The translations under genes were made by a program, and so were the position numbers. Under the pieces are notes generated by a model. The model was not told the DNA's origin, searched no databases, and was given only the letters and a program-made list of their open reading frames with translations. Of a stretch of 5,231 nucleotides of DNA, positions 1 to 5,231 are shown one piece after another; positions within the stretch are counted from its first letter, which is position 1, and each line of letters starts with the position of its first letter. Origin of the DNA: Pseudomonadota bacterium (GTDB lineage Bacteria; Pseudomonadota; Alphaproteobacteria; Sphingomonadales; Sphingomonadaceae); the NCBI GenBank assembly GCA_023390675.1, contig JAEWCK010000328.1, positions 1-5,231 on the forward strand, written 5' to 3'.

Positions 1-60
1 AGCGTGGACCGCGGCGCGCCGCTACGGCTATGACGTGATTCGGGCTTACAGGGGACACAG
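1..60 (+). other. Short leader upstream of the CoA-enzyme gene; identity unresolved
   Basis: This stretch is too short to assign. Two plus-strand frames close here, one with TGA at 31-33 and one with TGA at 36-38, so it could hold the last codons of an upstream gene in the same direction. The visible residues (for example GAPLRL before the first stop) match no family end I recognise. I see no convincing -35/-10 promoter. The last dozen bases contain the ribosome binding site of the next gene. Confidence 0.3.
50..55 (+). promoter_or_regulatory. Ribosome binding site of the racemase-like gene
   Basis: AGGGGA lies 5 nt before the ATG at 61. This good Shine-Dalgarno match supports that start over the later in-frame ATGs. 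Homology agrees, because the family's N-terminal pattern of a short lead, then GVRIVEL, begins about ten residues into this reading. Confidence 0.6.
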
Positions 61-1140
61 ATGGTTGCGACGAGCCATGGGCCGCTGGCGGGAGTGCGGA
101 TCGTCGAGCTGGACGTGCCGGGGCCGGTGTCGCTCGCCGCGATGCTGCTCGCCGACATGGGATGCGACGTCGTGCGCATCCGCCGGCCGGTGGCGGACGC
201 AAGCGCGGTCGCGCCGATCCTCTATCGCGGGCGCAGCGAAGTCGCGCTCGACCTGACCAGCGTGACCGATCGCGAGCGGGCGCTGGCGATCATCGCCCTG
301 GCCGACGGCGTCATCGAGGGGTTCCGGCCGGGGATCGCCGAGCAATTGGGGCTCGATCCGGCGCGCTGCCTCGCCGCCAATCCGCGGCTCGTCTATGCGC
401 GCACCAGCGGCTGGGGGCGGGAGGGGCCGCTGGGCAGCACGCCGGGGACCGACATCAATCATCTCGCGCTGGCGGGCGCGCTCCACGCGATCGGACCCGC
501 CGCCGCGCCGGTGCCGCCGCTCAACCTGCTCGGCGAATATGCCGGGGGCGCGACGTTCCTTGCGCTGGGGCTTGTGGCGGCGCTCCTCGCCGCGCAGGCG
601 ACCGGGCGCGGGCAAGTCGTCGAGGCGGCACAGACCGATGGCGCGGCGGCGCTGATGACGCTCTATTACGCGCTCCACGGCGCGGGGCGCTGGTCCGACG
701 CGCGGCAAGCGAATCTGATCGACGGCGGCGCGCCCTTCTATCGCTGCTACGCCTGCGCCGACGGGCGGCACGTCGCGGTGGGCGCGCTCGATCCGGGGGC
801 GTTCCGGGCATTGTGGGAAGGGCTCGGGCTGGGCTCGGAGCGCGTCAGCCAGTTCGACCGGGCGGGCTGGCCCGCGATGGCCGAGGCGATGGCGGGCGCG
901 TTCGCGACGCGCGGGCGCGACGAATGGGCCGCGCAGTTCGAGGGGACCGAGGCGTGCGTGACGCCGGTGCTGTCGCTCGCCGAGGCGCCGCTCCACCCGC
1001 ACAACCGCGCGCGCGACACCTTCGCGGCGCCGGCCGGGGCGATGCAGCCGATGCCCGCGCCGCGCTTCTCGGCGACGCCGGCCGAAATCACGCCGCAGGA
1101 AGATGCGAGCGTGGAGGCGATCCTCGAGCGCTGGGGCTAG
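61..1140 (+). CDS. CaiB/BaiF family III CoA-transferase, alpha-methylacyl-CoA racemase-like, with altered active site
   Basis: The 359-residue protein has the usual length of alpha-methylacyl-CoA racemase (AMACR/MCR) and follows it from end to end. It has an N-terminal GVRIVEL, then ADMGCDVVRI and a CoA-contact Arg (R42, equivalent to MCR R38). Further signatures are IEGFRPG (85-91), YARTSGWG (112-119), DINHLALAG (131-139), LHAIG (141-145), PPLNLLGEYAGG (152-163), TGRGQVVEAA (181-190), IDGGAPFY (220-227), ADGRHVAVGALDP (233-245), EACVTPVL (297-304) and MPAPRFS (331-337). Racemases of this family epimerise 2-methylacyl-CoA esters during branched-chain or sterol side-chain degradation in the cytoplasm. 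Compared with M. tuberculosis MCR as I recall it, catalytic His126, Asp156 and Glu241 correspond here to Thr130, Glu159 and Asp244. Racemase activity is therefore doubtful; a CoA-transferase or another acyl-CoA role is possible. Family assignment is secure, substrate unknown. It converges on the flagellar operon and shares its stop tetramer with fliS. Confidence 0.9.
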   Translation: MVATSHGPLAGVRIVELDVPGPVSLAAMLLADMGCDVVRIRRPVADASAVAPILYRGRSEVALDLTSVTDRERALAIIALADGVIEGFRPGIAEQLGLDPARCLAANPRLVYARTSGWGREGPLGSTPGTDINHLALAGALHAIGPAAAPVPPLNLLGEYAGGATFLALGLVAALLAAQATGRGQVVEAAQTDGAAALMTLYYALHGAGRWSDARQANLIDGGAPFYRCYACADGRHVAVGALDPGAFRALWEGLGLGSERVSQFDRAGWPAMAEAMAGAFATRGRDEWAAQFEGTEACVTPVLSLAEAPLHPHNRARDTFAAPAGAMQPMPAPRFSATPAEITPQEDASVEAILERWG

Positions 1141-1169
1141 CCGGCGCGGACGCTCGACCAGGCGCCGGC
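1124..1169. repeat. Two interleaved inverted repeats across the convergent gene junction
   Basis: Two perfect inverted repeats are interleaved here. TCGAGCG at 1124-1130 pairs with CGCTCGA at 1151-1157 (7 bp). GCCGGCGC at 1140-1147 pairs with GCGCCGGC at 1162-1169 (8 bp, all G:C). The order is a-b-a'-b', so in RNA the stems form either two alternative hairpins or an H-type pseudoknot with connecting segments of 9, 3 and 4 nt. The region covers the last codons of both convergent genes. No T-run follows on either strand, so it is not a classical intrinsic terminator, though it could mark or protect the 3' ends. In DNA this GC-rich, 8-bp stems also arise by chance. Confidence 0.35.
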
Positions 1170-1550
1170 GATCTCCTCGAGGCTATCGGCGGCTTCGCGG
1201 AAGGGCGCGGGGTCGCGGCCGAGGCTGGCCTGGAGGATCTGGCCGCGCAGGCCGTGATAGAAGGTCGCGAGCGTGCGCGAGACGGCGCCGCCTTTCTCGA
1301 AATTGAGCCCGGCCTCGAGCGCGAAGAGGATCGCCGTGGCGCGCGAGATGCGCTCGCTCTTCACTTGCGGACGGTTCTGCTCGACCGCGAAGGCGGCGGC
1401 GCGGAGCGCGCCCGTGCATTCCTCGTAGAGCAGCCCGACCAGCGCGTGCGGGTCCGCGCCCGTCGTGCGTCCGGCGAGATCGATCTGGCGATAGGTGGCG
1501 GCGGGATCGGCCGAGAACGCGCTGACGTACCGCATCAATTCCTGTTCCAT
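1137..1550 (-). CDS. fliS: Flagellar export chaperone FliS
   Basis: The 137-residue protein has the length and helical make-up of FliS. This small cytoplasmic chaperone binds the C-terminal region of flagellin, prevents early polymerisation and delivers it to the flagellar type III export gate. FliS signatures are DPHALVGLLYEECTGALR (33-50), a central helix containing SRATAILFALEAGLNFEKGG (69-88), and a C-terminal helix ending EEIAGAWSS (125-133). The N-terminal part contains AATYRQIDLAGRT (17-29), equivalent to the Y..tqi region of other FliS proteins. ATG at 1550 is preceded by AGCAGG (1558-1563) at a spacing of 7 nt. The start lies inside fliD (16-nt overlap), so translation is probably coupled to that of the cap protein. 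It is the last gene of the operon, and no fliT follows. Its TAG stop overlaps the stop of the opposing gene. Confidence 0.93.
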   Translation of the reverse strand: MEQELMRYVSAFSADPAATYRQIDLAGRTTGADPHALVGLLYEECTGALRAAAFAVEQNRPQVKSERISRATAILFALEAGLNFEKGGAVSRTLATFYHGLRGQILQASLGRDPAPFREAADSLEEIAGAWSSVRAG

Positions 1551-2929
1551 GCGTCGACCTGCTGCTCAAGGAAGCTCTGGGTCGATTTATAAGCCGAGAC
1601 GATCGCGTCCATGCCTGCGAACTGGCGCGTCATCCGGGTGCGCATCGTCTCGGCCGCGGCGGCGGCCTTTTCCTGATCCTCGGCGACGTCGTCCTTGGCG
1701 TCGGTATAGTTCTTGAGGCTGACGCCGAGACCCACCTTGGCGTCGGTGGCGCGCGCCGAGATGTCCGAGAACGCCTTGATCAGCCCCGCTCCGCTCGCGA
1801 ACATCGCCTCCAATTCGCCGGGATAGTCGTTGAGCACGGTCGCGACGCGCGCCGCATTGACGCTGAGCGTGCCGTCGCGTTGGGTACCGACGCCGATATC
1901 GGCCAGCGTCGCCGGCGCGCCCGCGGCGACGCCGGTGAGGAGCGGCTGGGTCGTGAGGGTGCGGAGCTGGCGGAGCAGGTCCTTGGCGACGGGATCGCGG
2001 CGCAGCGGCCCGTCGACCGGATCGGTCGCTTCCTTGATCTGCTTGTAGACCTCGTTGAACGTATCGACGAAGTTGGTGATCGTCTGGCTGATCGCCGCGG
2101 TCGGCGCCTGCGTGCCGATCGTCACCTTGGTGCCGGGCGCGGCCGAGACCAGATCGATCCTGGTGCCCGGAATCAGGTTCGAGATCGTGTTGGTGGTGCG
2201 TGTGGCCTGGACGCCGTCCAGCGAGACGATCGCGTCCTGCGCTACCGTGTTGATCGACGAGCCGGTGACGTCCTTGCCGACCTCGAGCCCCGCGATCCCC
2301 GAAAGCGTGAACGCCTGCGAGGCGCCGGTTGCGCCCTTGATCACCAGCCGCGCGCCGCCCGAATCGGTGAGGATCGAAGCCGTGACGCCGGCCTGCTTTG
2401 CGTTGATCGCCGAAGCGACGCCGGCGAGCGTCGCCTGCGCCGGATCGATCGTGATGTCGATCGGCGCGGCGGGGCCGGCGGTGAAATCGGTCATCGCCCC
2501 ATTGTCGACCGTCGCGGTGCCGAAGGTGAGGGTGAGCGTGCCCGTCGGGACCGCCGAGGCGCTGCCGCCGGTATAGATGTCCGTGCTCGCCACCTGCGAC
2601 TGGGCGAGCTGGCGCACCTCCATGATCGCGTTGGTGCCGGCGAGCCTGGCGCCGGGGAGCGCGGCGATCTTGAGCAAGGCGGTATTCGAACTGGTCGGCT
2701 GGGTCATCAGCGTACCGCCCGAGGCAAGGCCCGCGAGCGCCGAGGAGAAGCCGGTGATGCTGCTCTTCAATTCGCCGAGCTTCGAAATCTGCACGTCGAG
2801 CGTGTCCGACTTCTGCTTCAGGATCGTGTTCTTGGTCTCGAACTGCGCCTCGACGAGATTGTCGACGAGCGCCTTGATGTCGATGCCGGAACCGGTCCCC
2901 AGCGTCTTTGCGATCGATTCCATGGCCAT
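1535..2929 (-). CDS. fliD: Flagellar hook-associated protein 2, filament cap FliD
   Basis: The 464-residue protein is close to the length of enterobacterial FliD. FliD is exported, forms the cap at the filament tip and helps flagellin fold and insert. The N-terminal domain (about 4-108) has the typical GTGSGID (11-17), a heptad-like helix with QKSDTLDVQISKLGELKSSI (39-58), and an end at MEVRQLAQSQVAS (103-115). A flagellin hook IN-type segment lies near 156-212 (TLAGVASAINAKQAGVTASI within it). The C-terminal FliD domain runs from about 230 to 450. The protein ends in a helix, FLEQQVDAWNRN (453-464), of the kind used for assembly and export. There is no cleavable signal peptide, as expected for a type III substrate. 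Two starts are possible (M1 and M3, sequence MAM). M1 is preferred because GGGGGGAAG at 2933-2941 sits closer to it. It follows flhB by 42 nt and overlaps fliS by 16 nt. Confidence 0.95.
   Translation of the reverse strand: MAMESIAKTLGTGSGIDIKALVDNLVEAQFETKNTILKQKSDTLDVQISKLGELKSSITGFSSALAGLASGGTLMTQPTSSNTALLKIAALPGARLAGTNAIMEVRQLAQSQVASTDIYTGGSASAVPTGTLTLTFGTATVDNGAMTDFTAGPAAPIDITIDPAQATLAGVASAINAKQAGVTASILTDSGGARLVIKGATGASQAFTLSGIAGLEVGKDVTGSSINTVAQDAIVSLDGVQATRTTNTISNLIPGTRIDLVSAAPGTKVTIGTQAPTAAISQTITNFVDTFNEVYKQIKEATDPVDGPLRRDPVAKDLLRQLRTLTTQPLLTGVAAGAPATLADIGVGTQRDGTLSVNAARVATVLNDYPGELEAMFASGAGLIKAFSDISARATDAKVGLGVSLKNYTDAKDDVAEDQEKAAAAAETMRTRMTRQFAGMDAIVSAYKSTQSFLEQQVDAWNRN
1558..1563 (-). 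promoter_or_regulatory. Ribosome binding site of fliS inside fliD
   Basis: On the minus strand AGCAGG lies 7 nt before the fliS ATG at 1550, within the last codons of fliD. It supports this start and a coupled cap-to-chaperone translation order. Confidence 0.5.
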
Positions 2930-2971
2930 GGTCTTCCCCCCATCCGATAAGCGGCTGCGGACACGCGATCT
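2930..2971 (-). promoter_or_regulatory. flhB-fliD spacer with fliD ribosome binding site
   Basis: This 42-nt gap is the largest well-defined break between complete genes of the minus-strand cluster, apart from the one before fliQ. It holds a strong purine-rich Shine-Dalgarno, GGGGGGAAG (2933-2941), just before the fliD ATG. I searched by eye for a flagellar sigma-28 promoter (TAAA then GCCGATAA) and a sigma-54 promoter (TGGC, spaced TGC) reading toward fliD and found neither. Read-through from flhB is therefore the simplest explanation for fliD expression. Confidence 0.5.
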
Positions 2972-4108
2972 TTAGGTCGCGCGCGCCAATTTCCGCCCGT
3001 TTTCGTCGAACAATGCAGTCTCGGGCACGCTGATCATCGGCTGGACGCCGCCGGCGCGCGCATTGACCCCGAAGACGAAGGCCAGAACCGTCGCGATCGC
3101 CATGTAGAGATCGTCGCGGATCTCCTGGTTCTCGCGGCTGGTATAGTAGACCGCGCGGGCGAGCTGCGGATATTCGAGCACGGGCACGTCCAGTTCGGCG
3201 GCGAGCTCGCGGATCGCAAGCGCGGTCGCGCCACGGCCCTTGGCGACGAGCACGGGGACCTGATCGGCGCCGCGATCGTAGCGCAAAGCCACGGCGAAGT
3301 GCGTCGGATTGGTGAGCACGACATGCGCGCTTTGGACCGCCTTGCGGAAGCCGCCCTTGGCGATCTCGTGCCGGCGCTGGCGCTGCGCCGATTTGGCCTC
3401 GGGCGAACCTTCGGATTCCTTGTGCTCGTCGCGGATTTCCTGCTTGCTCATCCTGAGGCGGCCGAGATGGCGGACCAGCTGGATCGGCAAGTCGACGCCC
3501 GCGATGATCAGCAAGCCCCCGGCCATCACGAACAACAGGGTCATGAACTCGCCGCCCAGCGCGCCGACCGCGCCGCGCAGATCGCCCTGGACGAGCCCGA
3601 TCGACTTGAAGGTGAGCGACCAGAGCAGCCATGTGCCGATGCTGCCGAGCAGCAGCGCCTTCAAGAGCGCCTTGCCGAGCTCGATCCAGCCATTGGGGCC
3701 GAAGATGCGCTTGAGCCCCGAGGCGGGATTGATCCGCGAGCCCTTGGGCGCGAACAGCCCGGCGTTCCACCTGAGGCCGCTCAATCCCACATGGCTGAGG
3801 ATCGCGCCCGCGACCGAGAGCGCGAGCAGCACGCCCATAGGCACCGCGAGCTTGCCGCCCGCCGCCGCGATCGGCCGCCACGGCTCGAAATGCTCGATCT
3901 CGCCGCGCCCGAAGGCGAAGCTGGTGATCATCACTTCCTTGCACGCCCCGATCAGCGCCGGACCCAGCATCGCGATCCAGGCGCAGCCGAGCAGGACGAT
4001 CAGCGCAGTGCCGAAATCCTTCGATTGAAGTAGTTGGCCTTCTTCGGCTGCCTTGCGCTTGCGCTTGGCTGTCGGGGCTTCTGTCTTTTCGCCGGCGCTC
4101 TCCGACAT
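2972..4108 (-). CDS. flhB: Flagellar type III export switch protein FlhB
   Basis: The 378-residue membrane protein is full length for FlhB. FlhB sits beside the FliPQR gate and switches export from rod/hook to filament substrates. The N-terminus has EKTEAPTAKRKRKAAEEGQ (7-25), the usual charged lead. Four hydrophobic segments follow at about 32-54, 86-107, 144-166 and 184-206. A cytoplasmic linker (about 209-260, rich in charged residues) leads to the autocleavage site NPTH at 267-270 (codons 3299-3310), at nearly the same position as in Salmonella. Cleavage is expected between N267 and P268. After it come the family blocks VPVLVAKGRG (284-293), REL (300-302), LEYPQLARAVYY (311-322) and a tail ending ARAT. 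The ATG overlaps the fliR stop by one base (TGATG), and there is no strong ribosome binding site, so coupled translation from fliR is likely. Confidence 0.97.
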   Translation of the reverse strand: MSESAGEKTEAPTAKRKRKAAEEGQLLQSKDFGTALIVLLGCAWIAMLGPALIGACKEVMITSFAFGRGEIEHFEPWRPIAAAGGKLAVPMGVLLALSVAGAILSHVGLSGLRWNAGLFAPKGSRINPASGLKRIFGPNGWIELGKALLKALLLGSIGTWLLWSLTFKSIGLVQGDLRGAVGALGGEFMTLLFVMAGGLLIIAGVDLPIQLVRHLGRLRMSKQEIRDEHKESEGSPEAKSAQRQRRHEIAKGGFRKAVQSAHVVLTNPTHFAVALRYDRGADQVPVLVAKGRGATALAIRELAAELDVPVLEYPQLARAVYYTSRENQEIRDDLYMAIATVLAFVFGVNARAGGVQPMISVPETALFDENGRKLARAT

Positions 4109-4878
4109 CAGCCCAGCACCAATTGGGGCATCGCCGCGAGCGCCTCACGCACGATGACGAGCATGTAATCGCCCATCGCCGGCAGCGCGAGCAGCAGCGC
4201 GACGACGCCGAAGAGCAGGCTGGCGGGCAGGCCCACCGCGAACAGATTGAGCGCGGGAGCGGCGCGGCTGAGCATGCCGACGATCATGTTGAGGCAGAGC
4301 AGCAGGAAGCCGATCGGCAGCGCAAGCAGCAGCCCGGCCATGAAGGCGTAGCCGCCGAACATCGCGATGTTGAGCAGCCGCTCGGGCGCGATCCACGCAC
4401 CCGGGGGCATGACGCCATAGCTGCGCACCACCAGATCGACGAGGACGAGGTGCCCGTCGACCGCAAGGAAGAGCAAGGTGAGCATCAGCGACAGGAAGGT
4501 GCCGATCGCAGGCGTCGAATGATTGGTGCCCGGATCGACGGCATTTGCGAAGCCGAGCCCCATCGACATCGAGATCGCCTCGCTCGCGATCATCGGCGCG
4601 GCGAAGGCGATCTGGAGGACGAAACCCATCGCGAGGCCGATCAGCGCCTCGGCGCCCACGGCGAGGAAGGTCGAAAGCGCGAAGATCTGCGGCGGCGGCA
4701 CGATGTGCGCGACATTGACGACGAGCACGCCGATCGCGCCCGACAGCGCGATGCGCGCAGGCAGCGGGACCGCCACCGCGCTGAACACCGGCGCCGCGAC
4801 GAACGCCGCGCCGATCCGCACCATCGCGAAGAGCAGAGCCCAGAGCTGCGGCTCGATCGAGAGGCCGAAGCCGAGCAA
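4108..4878 (-). CDS. fliR: Flagellar export gate protein FliR, TTG start
   Basis: The 256-residue, very hydrophobic protein has the usual FliR length and about six membrane or gate helices (about 11-32, 42-60, 66-93, 124-140, 172-200 and 212-236). FliR caps the FliP5-FliQ4-FliR1 export channel at the inner membrane. Recognisable blocks are APVFSAVAVP (29-38), QIAFAAPMIASEAISMSMGL (89-108), the following DPGTN (115-119), VDLVVRSY (147-154), and SRAAPALNLFAVGLPASLLF (204-223). The start is TTG at 4878-4876. An in-frame TGA lies three codons upstream, and the next ATG (residue 19) would cut into the first helix. GGTGA (4885-4889) lies 6 nt before the TTG. Only one base separates it from the fliQ stop, and its own stop shares a base with the flhB start. 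Confidence 0.96.
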   Translation of the reverse strand: MLGFGLSIEPQLWALLFAMVRIGAAFVAAPVFSAVAVPLPARIALSGAIGVLVVNVAHIVPPPQIFALSTFLAVGAEALIGLAMGFVLQIAFAAPMIASEAISMSMGLGFANAVDPGTNHSTPAIGTFLSLMLTLLFLAVDGHLVLVDLVVRSYGVMPPGAWIAPERLLNIAMFGGYAFMAGLLLALPIGFLLLCLNMIVGMLSRAAPALNLFAVGLPASLLFGVVALLLALPAMGDYMLVIVREALAAMPQLVLG

Positions 4879-4879
4879 G

Positions 4880-5152
4880 CTATTTCACCAGGTCCGGAAT
4901 GCGTTCGAAGATGCCGGTCGTGAAATCGCCCAGCAGCGTGAGGATCATGCCGCCGAAGATGACGAGGCTGACGCCCACCACGATCAGCTTGGGAACGAAC
5001 GACAGCGTCTGTTCCTGGATCGAGGTCGCGGCCTGGATCATGCCCAGGATCAGGCCGGAAACCAGCGCAGGGATCAGGATCGGCGCCGCGGCAAGTGCCA
5101 GCACCCAGAGCGTCTGGTTCGCGACGGTGAGGAAATAATCTGCGTCTACCAT
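4880..5152 (-). CDS. fliQ: Flagellar export gate protein FliQ
   Basis: Read from ATG at 5152 the protein has 90 residues, the standard FliQ size. It has two hydrophobic hairpin helices (about 13-38 and 53-78) around the conserved loop block GLILGMIQAATSIQEQTLSF (33-52), which continues as VPKL. FliQ subunits pack around FliP/FliR to form the export gate in the inner membrane. An upstream in-frame ATG at 5182 would add ten residues (MVQVRSRTFS). It is disfavoured because family members start only about a dozen residues before the first helix. Neither start has a strong Shine-Dalgarno; the shorter one has GGA 8 nt upstream. The next gene, fliR, starts one base after the TAG stop. Confidence 0.95.
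   Translation of the reverse strand: MVDADYFLTVANQTLWVLALAAAPILIPALVSGLILGMIQAATSIQEQTLSFVPKLIVVGVSLVIFGGMILTLLGDFTTGIFERIPDLVK
4885..4889 (-). promoter_or_regulatory. Ribosome binding site deciding the TTG start of fliR
   Basis: On the minus strand GGTGA lies in the last codons of fliQ, 6 nt before TTG at 4878. The same bases include an in-frame TGA that blocks any earlier fliR start, so this site and the TTG fix the N-terminus. Confidence 0.55.
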
Positions 5153-5213
5153 GCTGAATGTCCGACTTCTCACCTGCACCATGCGCTCGGTCGGCGCGGC
5201 GTGCTTGATCGCG
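5153..5213 (-). other. Spacer between the probable fliP end and fliQ
   Basis: These 61 nt lie between the putative fliP stop and the preferred fliQ start. They contain the alternative fliQ ATG at 5182 and a purine-rich GGTGAGAAG a little too far (15 nt) from the preferred ATG to be its main ribosome binding site. I see no clear promoter or terminator. Confidence 0.4.
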
Positions 5214-5231
5214 CTACGTGGCGAAGCTGTT
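5214..5231 (-). CDS. fliP: Probable C-terminal end of FliP (partial, cut by the window edge)
   Basis: Reading the minus strand from the window edge gives NSFAT followed by TAG at 5216-5214. FliP proteins typically end in a GSL-x-x-SF pattern plus one to three residues (for example AQSFYS in E. coli), and fliP usually precedes fliQ. The match rests on five codons and on gene order, so it is suggestive only. If correct, the whole FliPQR-FlhB gate is encoded in one run, and the rest of fliP lies beyond the window. Confidence 0.55.
   Translation of the reverse strand, partial: NSFAT

Noticed and set aside
46..1002. Minus-strand open frame of 318 codons antisense to the racemase-like gene
   Set aside because: It is Arg-rich with no recognisable motif, and the opposite strand has an unambiguous family match with a good ribosome binding site.
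1140..1169. GC-rich hairpin as an intrinsic terminator
   Set aside because: The stem is strong but no T-tract follows on either strand, so it does not meet the definition. It is listed only as an inverted repeat.
162..1592. Plus-strand open frame of 476 codons running through the CoA-enzyme gene and antisense to fliS
   Set aside because: Its Arg/Gly/Ala-rich sequence has no domain, and it conflicts with two well-supported genes. It is a GC-bias shadow frame.
2055..2576. Plus-strand open frame of 173 codons antisense to fliD with a less Arg-rich, hydrophobic-looking product
   Set aside because: It looks more protein-like than the other shadows because it mirrors the Thr/Ala/Val/Gly-rich codons of FliD. 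It has no ribosome binding site of note and no family pattern.
1880..2950. Plus-strand open frame of 356 codons antisense to fliD
   Set aside because: Its composition is almost entirely Arg, Asp, Gly, Ala and Leu with no motif. FliD on the other strand is certain.
2942..2950. TCCGATAA on the plus strand resembling the sigma-28 -10 element
   Set aside because: It points away from fliD, into antisense flhB, and no TAAA-type -35 lies at the required distance upstream.
1587..4148. Very long open minus-strand frame of 853 codons spanning flhB and fliD
   Set aside because: It is read in the wrong frame over two clearly recognised genes. It is rich in Arg, Gly and Ala with no family match and results from the lack of A/T at third positions, which removes stop codons.

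Overview
The window comes from a GC-rich bacterium (about two thirds GC by eye, with strong G/C bias at third codon positions). It carries the 3' part of a flagellar gene cluster on the minus strand, facing one fatty-acid-type CoA enzyme gene on the plus strand. GC content, gene order and the presence of both fliD and fliS suggest an alphaproteobacterium of the sphingomonad type. That placement is inference from style, not from a marker gene.

Plus strand, 61-1140: a complete family III CoA-transferase (CaiB/BaiF) protein, closest in layout to alpha-methylacyl-CoA racemase. It keeps the fold signatures, but all three residues used for catalysis in the mycobacterial and human racemases appear to be substituted.

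Minus strand, read from right to left: five codons that look like the end of fliP, then complete fliQ, fliR, flhB, fliD and fliS. FliP, FliQ, FliR and FlhB form the inner-membrane export gate of the flagellar type III secretion system. FliD is the filament cap exported through that gate. FliS is normally the cytoplasmic chaperone of flagellin. The genes are packed tightly: fliQ and fliR are 1 nt apart, fliR and flhB share 1 nt, flhB and fliD are 42 nt apart, and fliD and fliS overlap by 16 nt. This looks like one transcription unit running from the export gate to the cap and chaperone.

The two strands converge at 1137-1140, where one CTAG tetramer supplies the stop codon of both fliS and the CoA-enzyme gene. 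There is no intergenic terminator. Two interleaved inverted repeats straddle the junction. The window is almost fully coding, and I see no mobile element, CRISPR array, tRNA or rRNA. I found no wholly new system. The items most worth a second look are the substituted active site of the racemase-like protein and the structured, shared-stop convergent junction.
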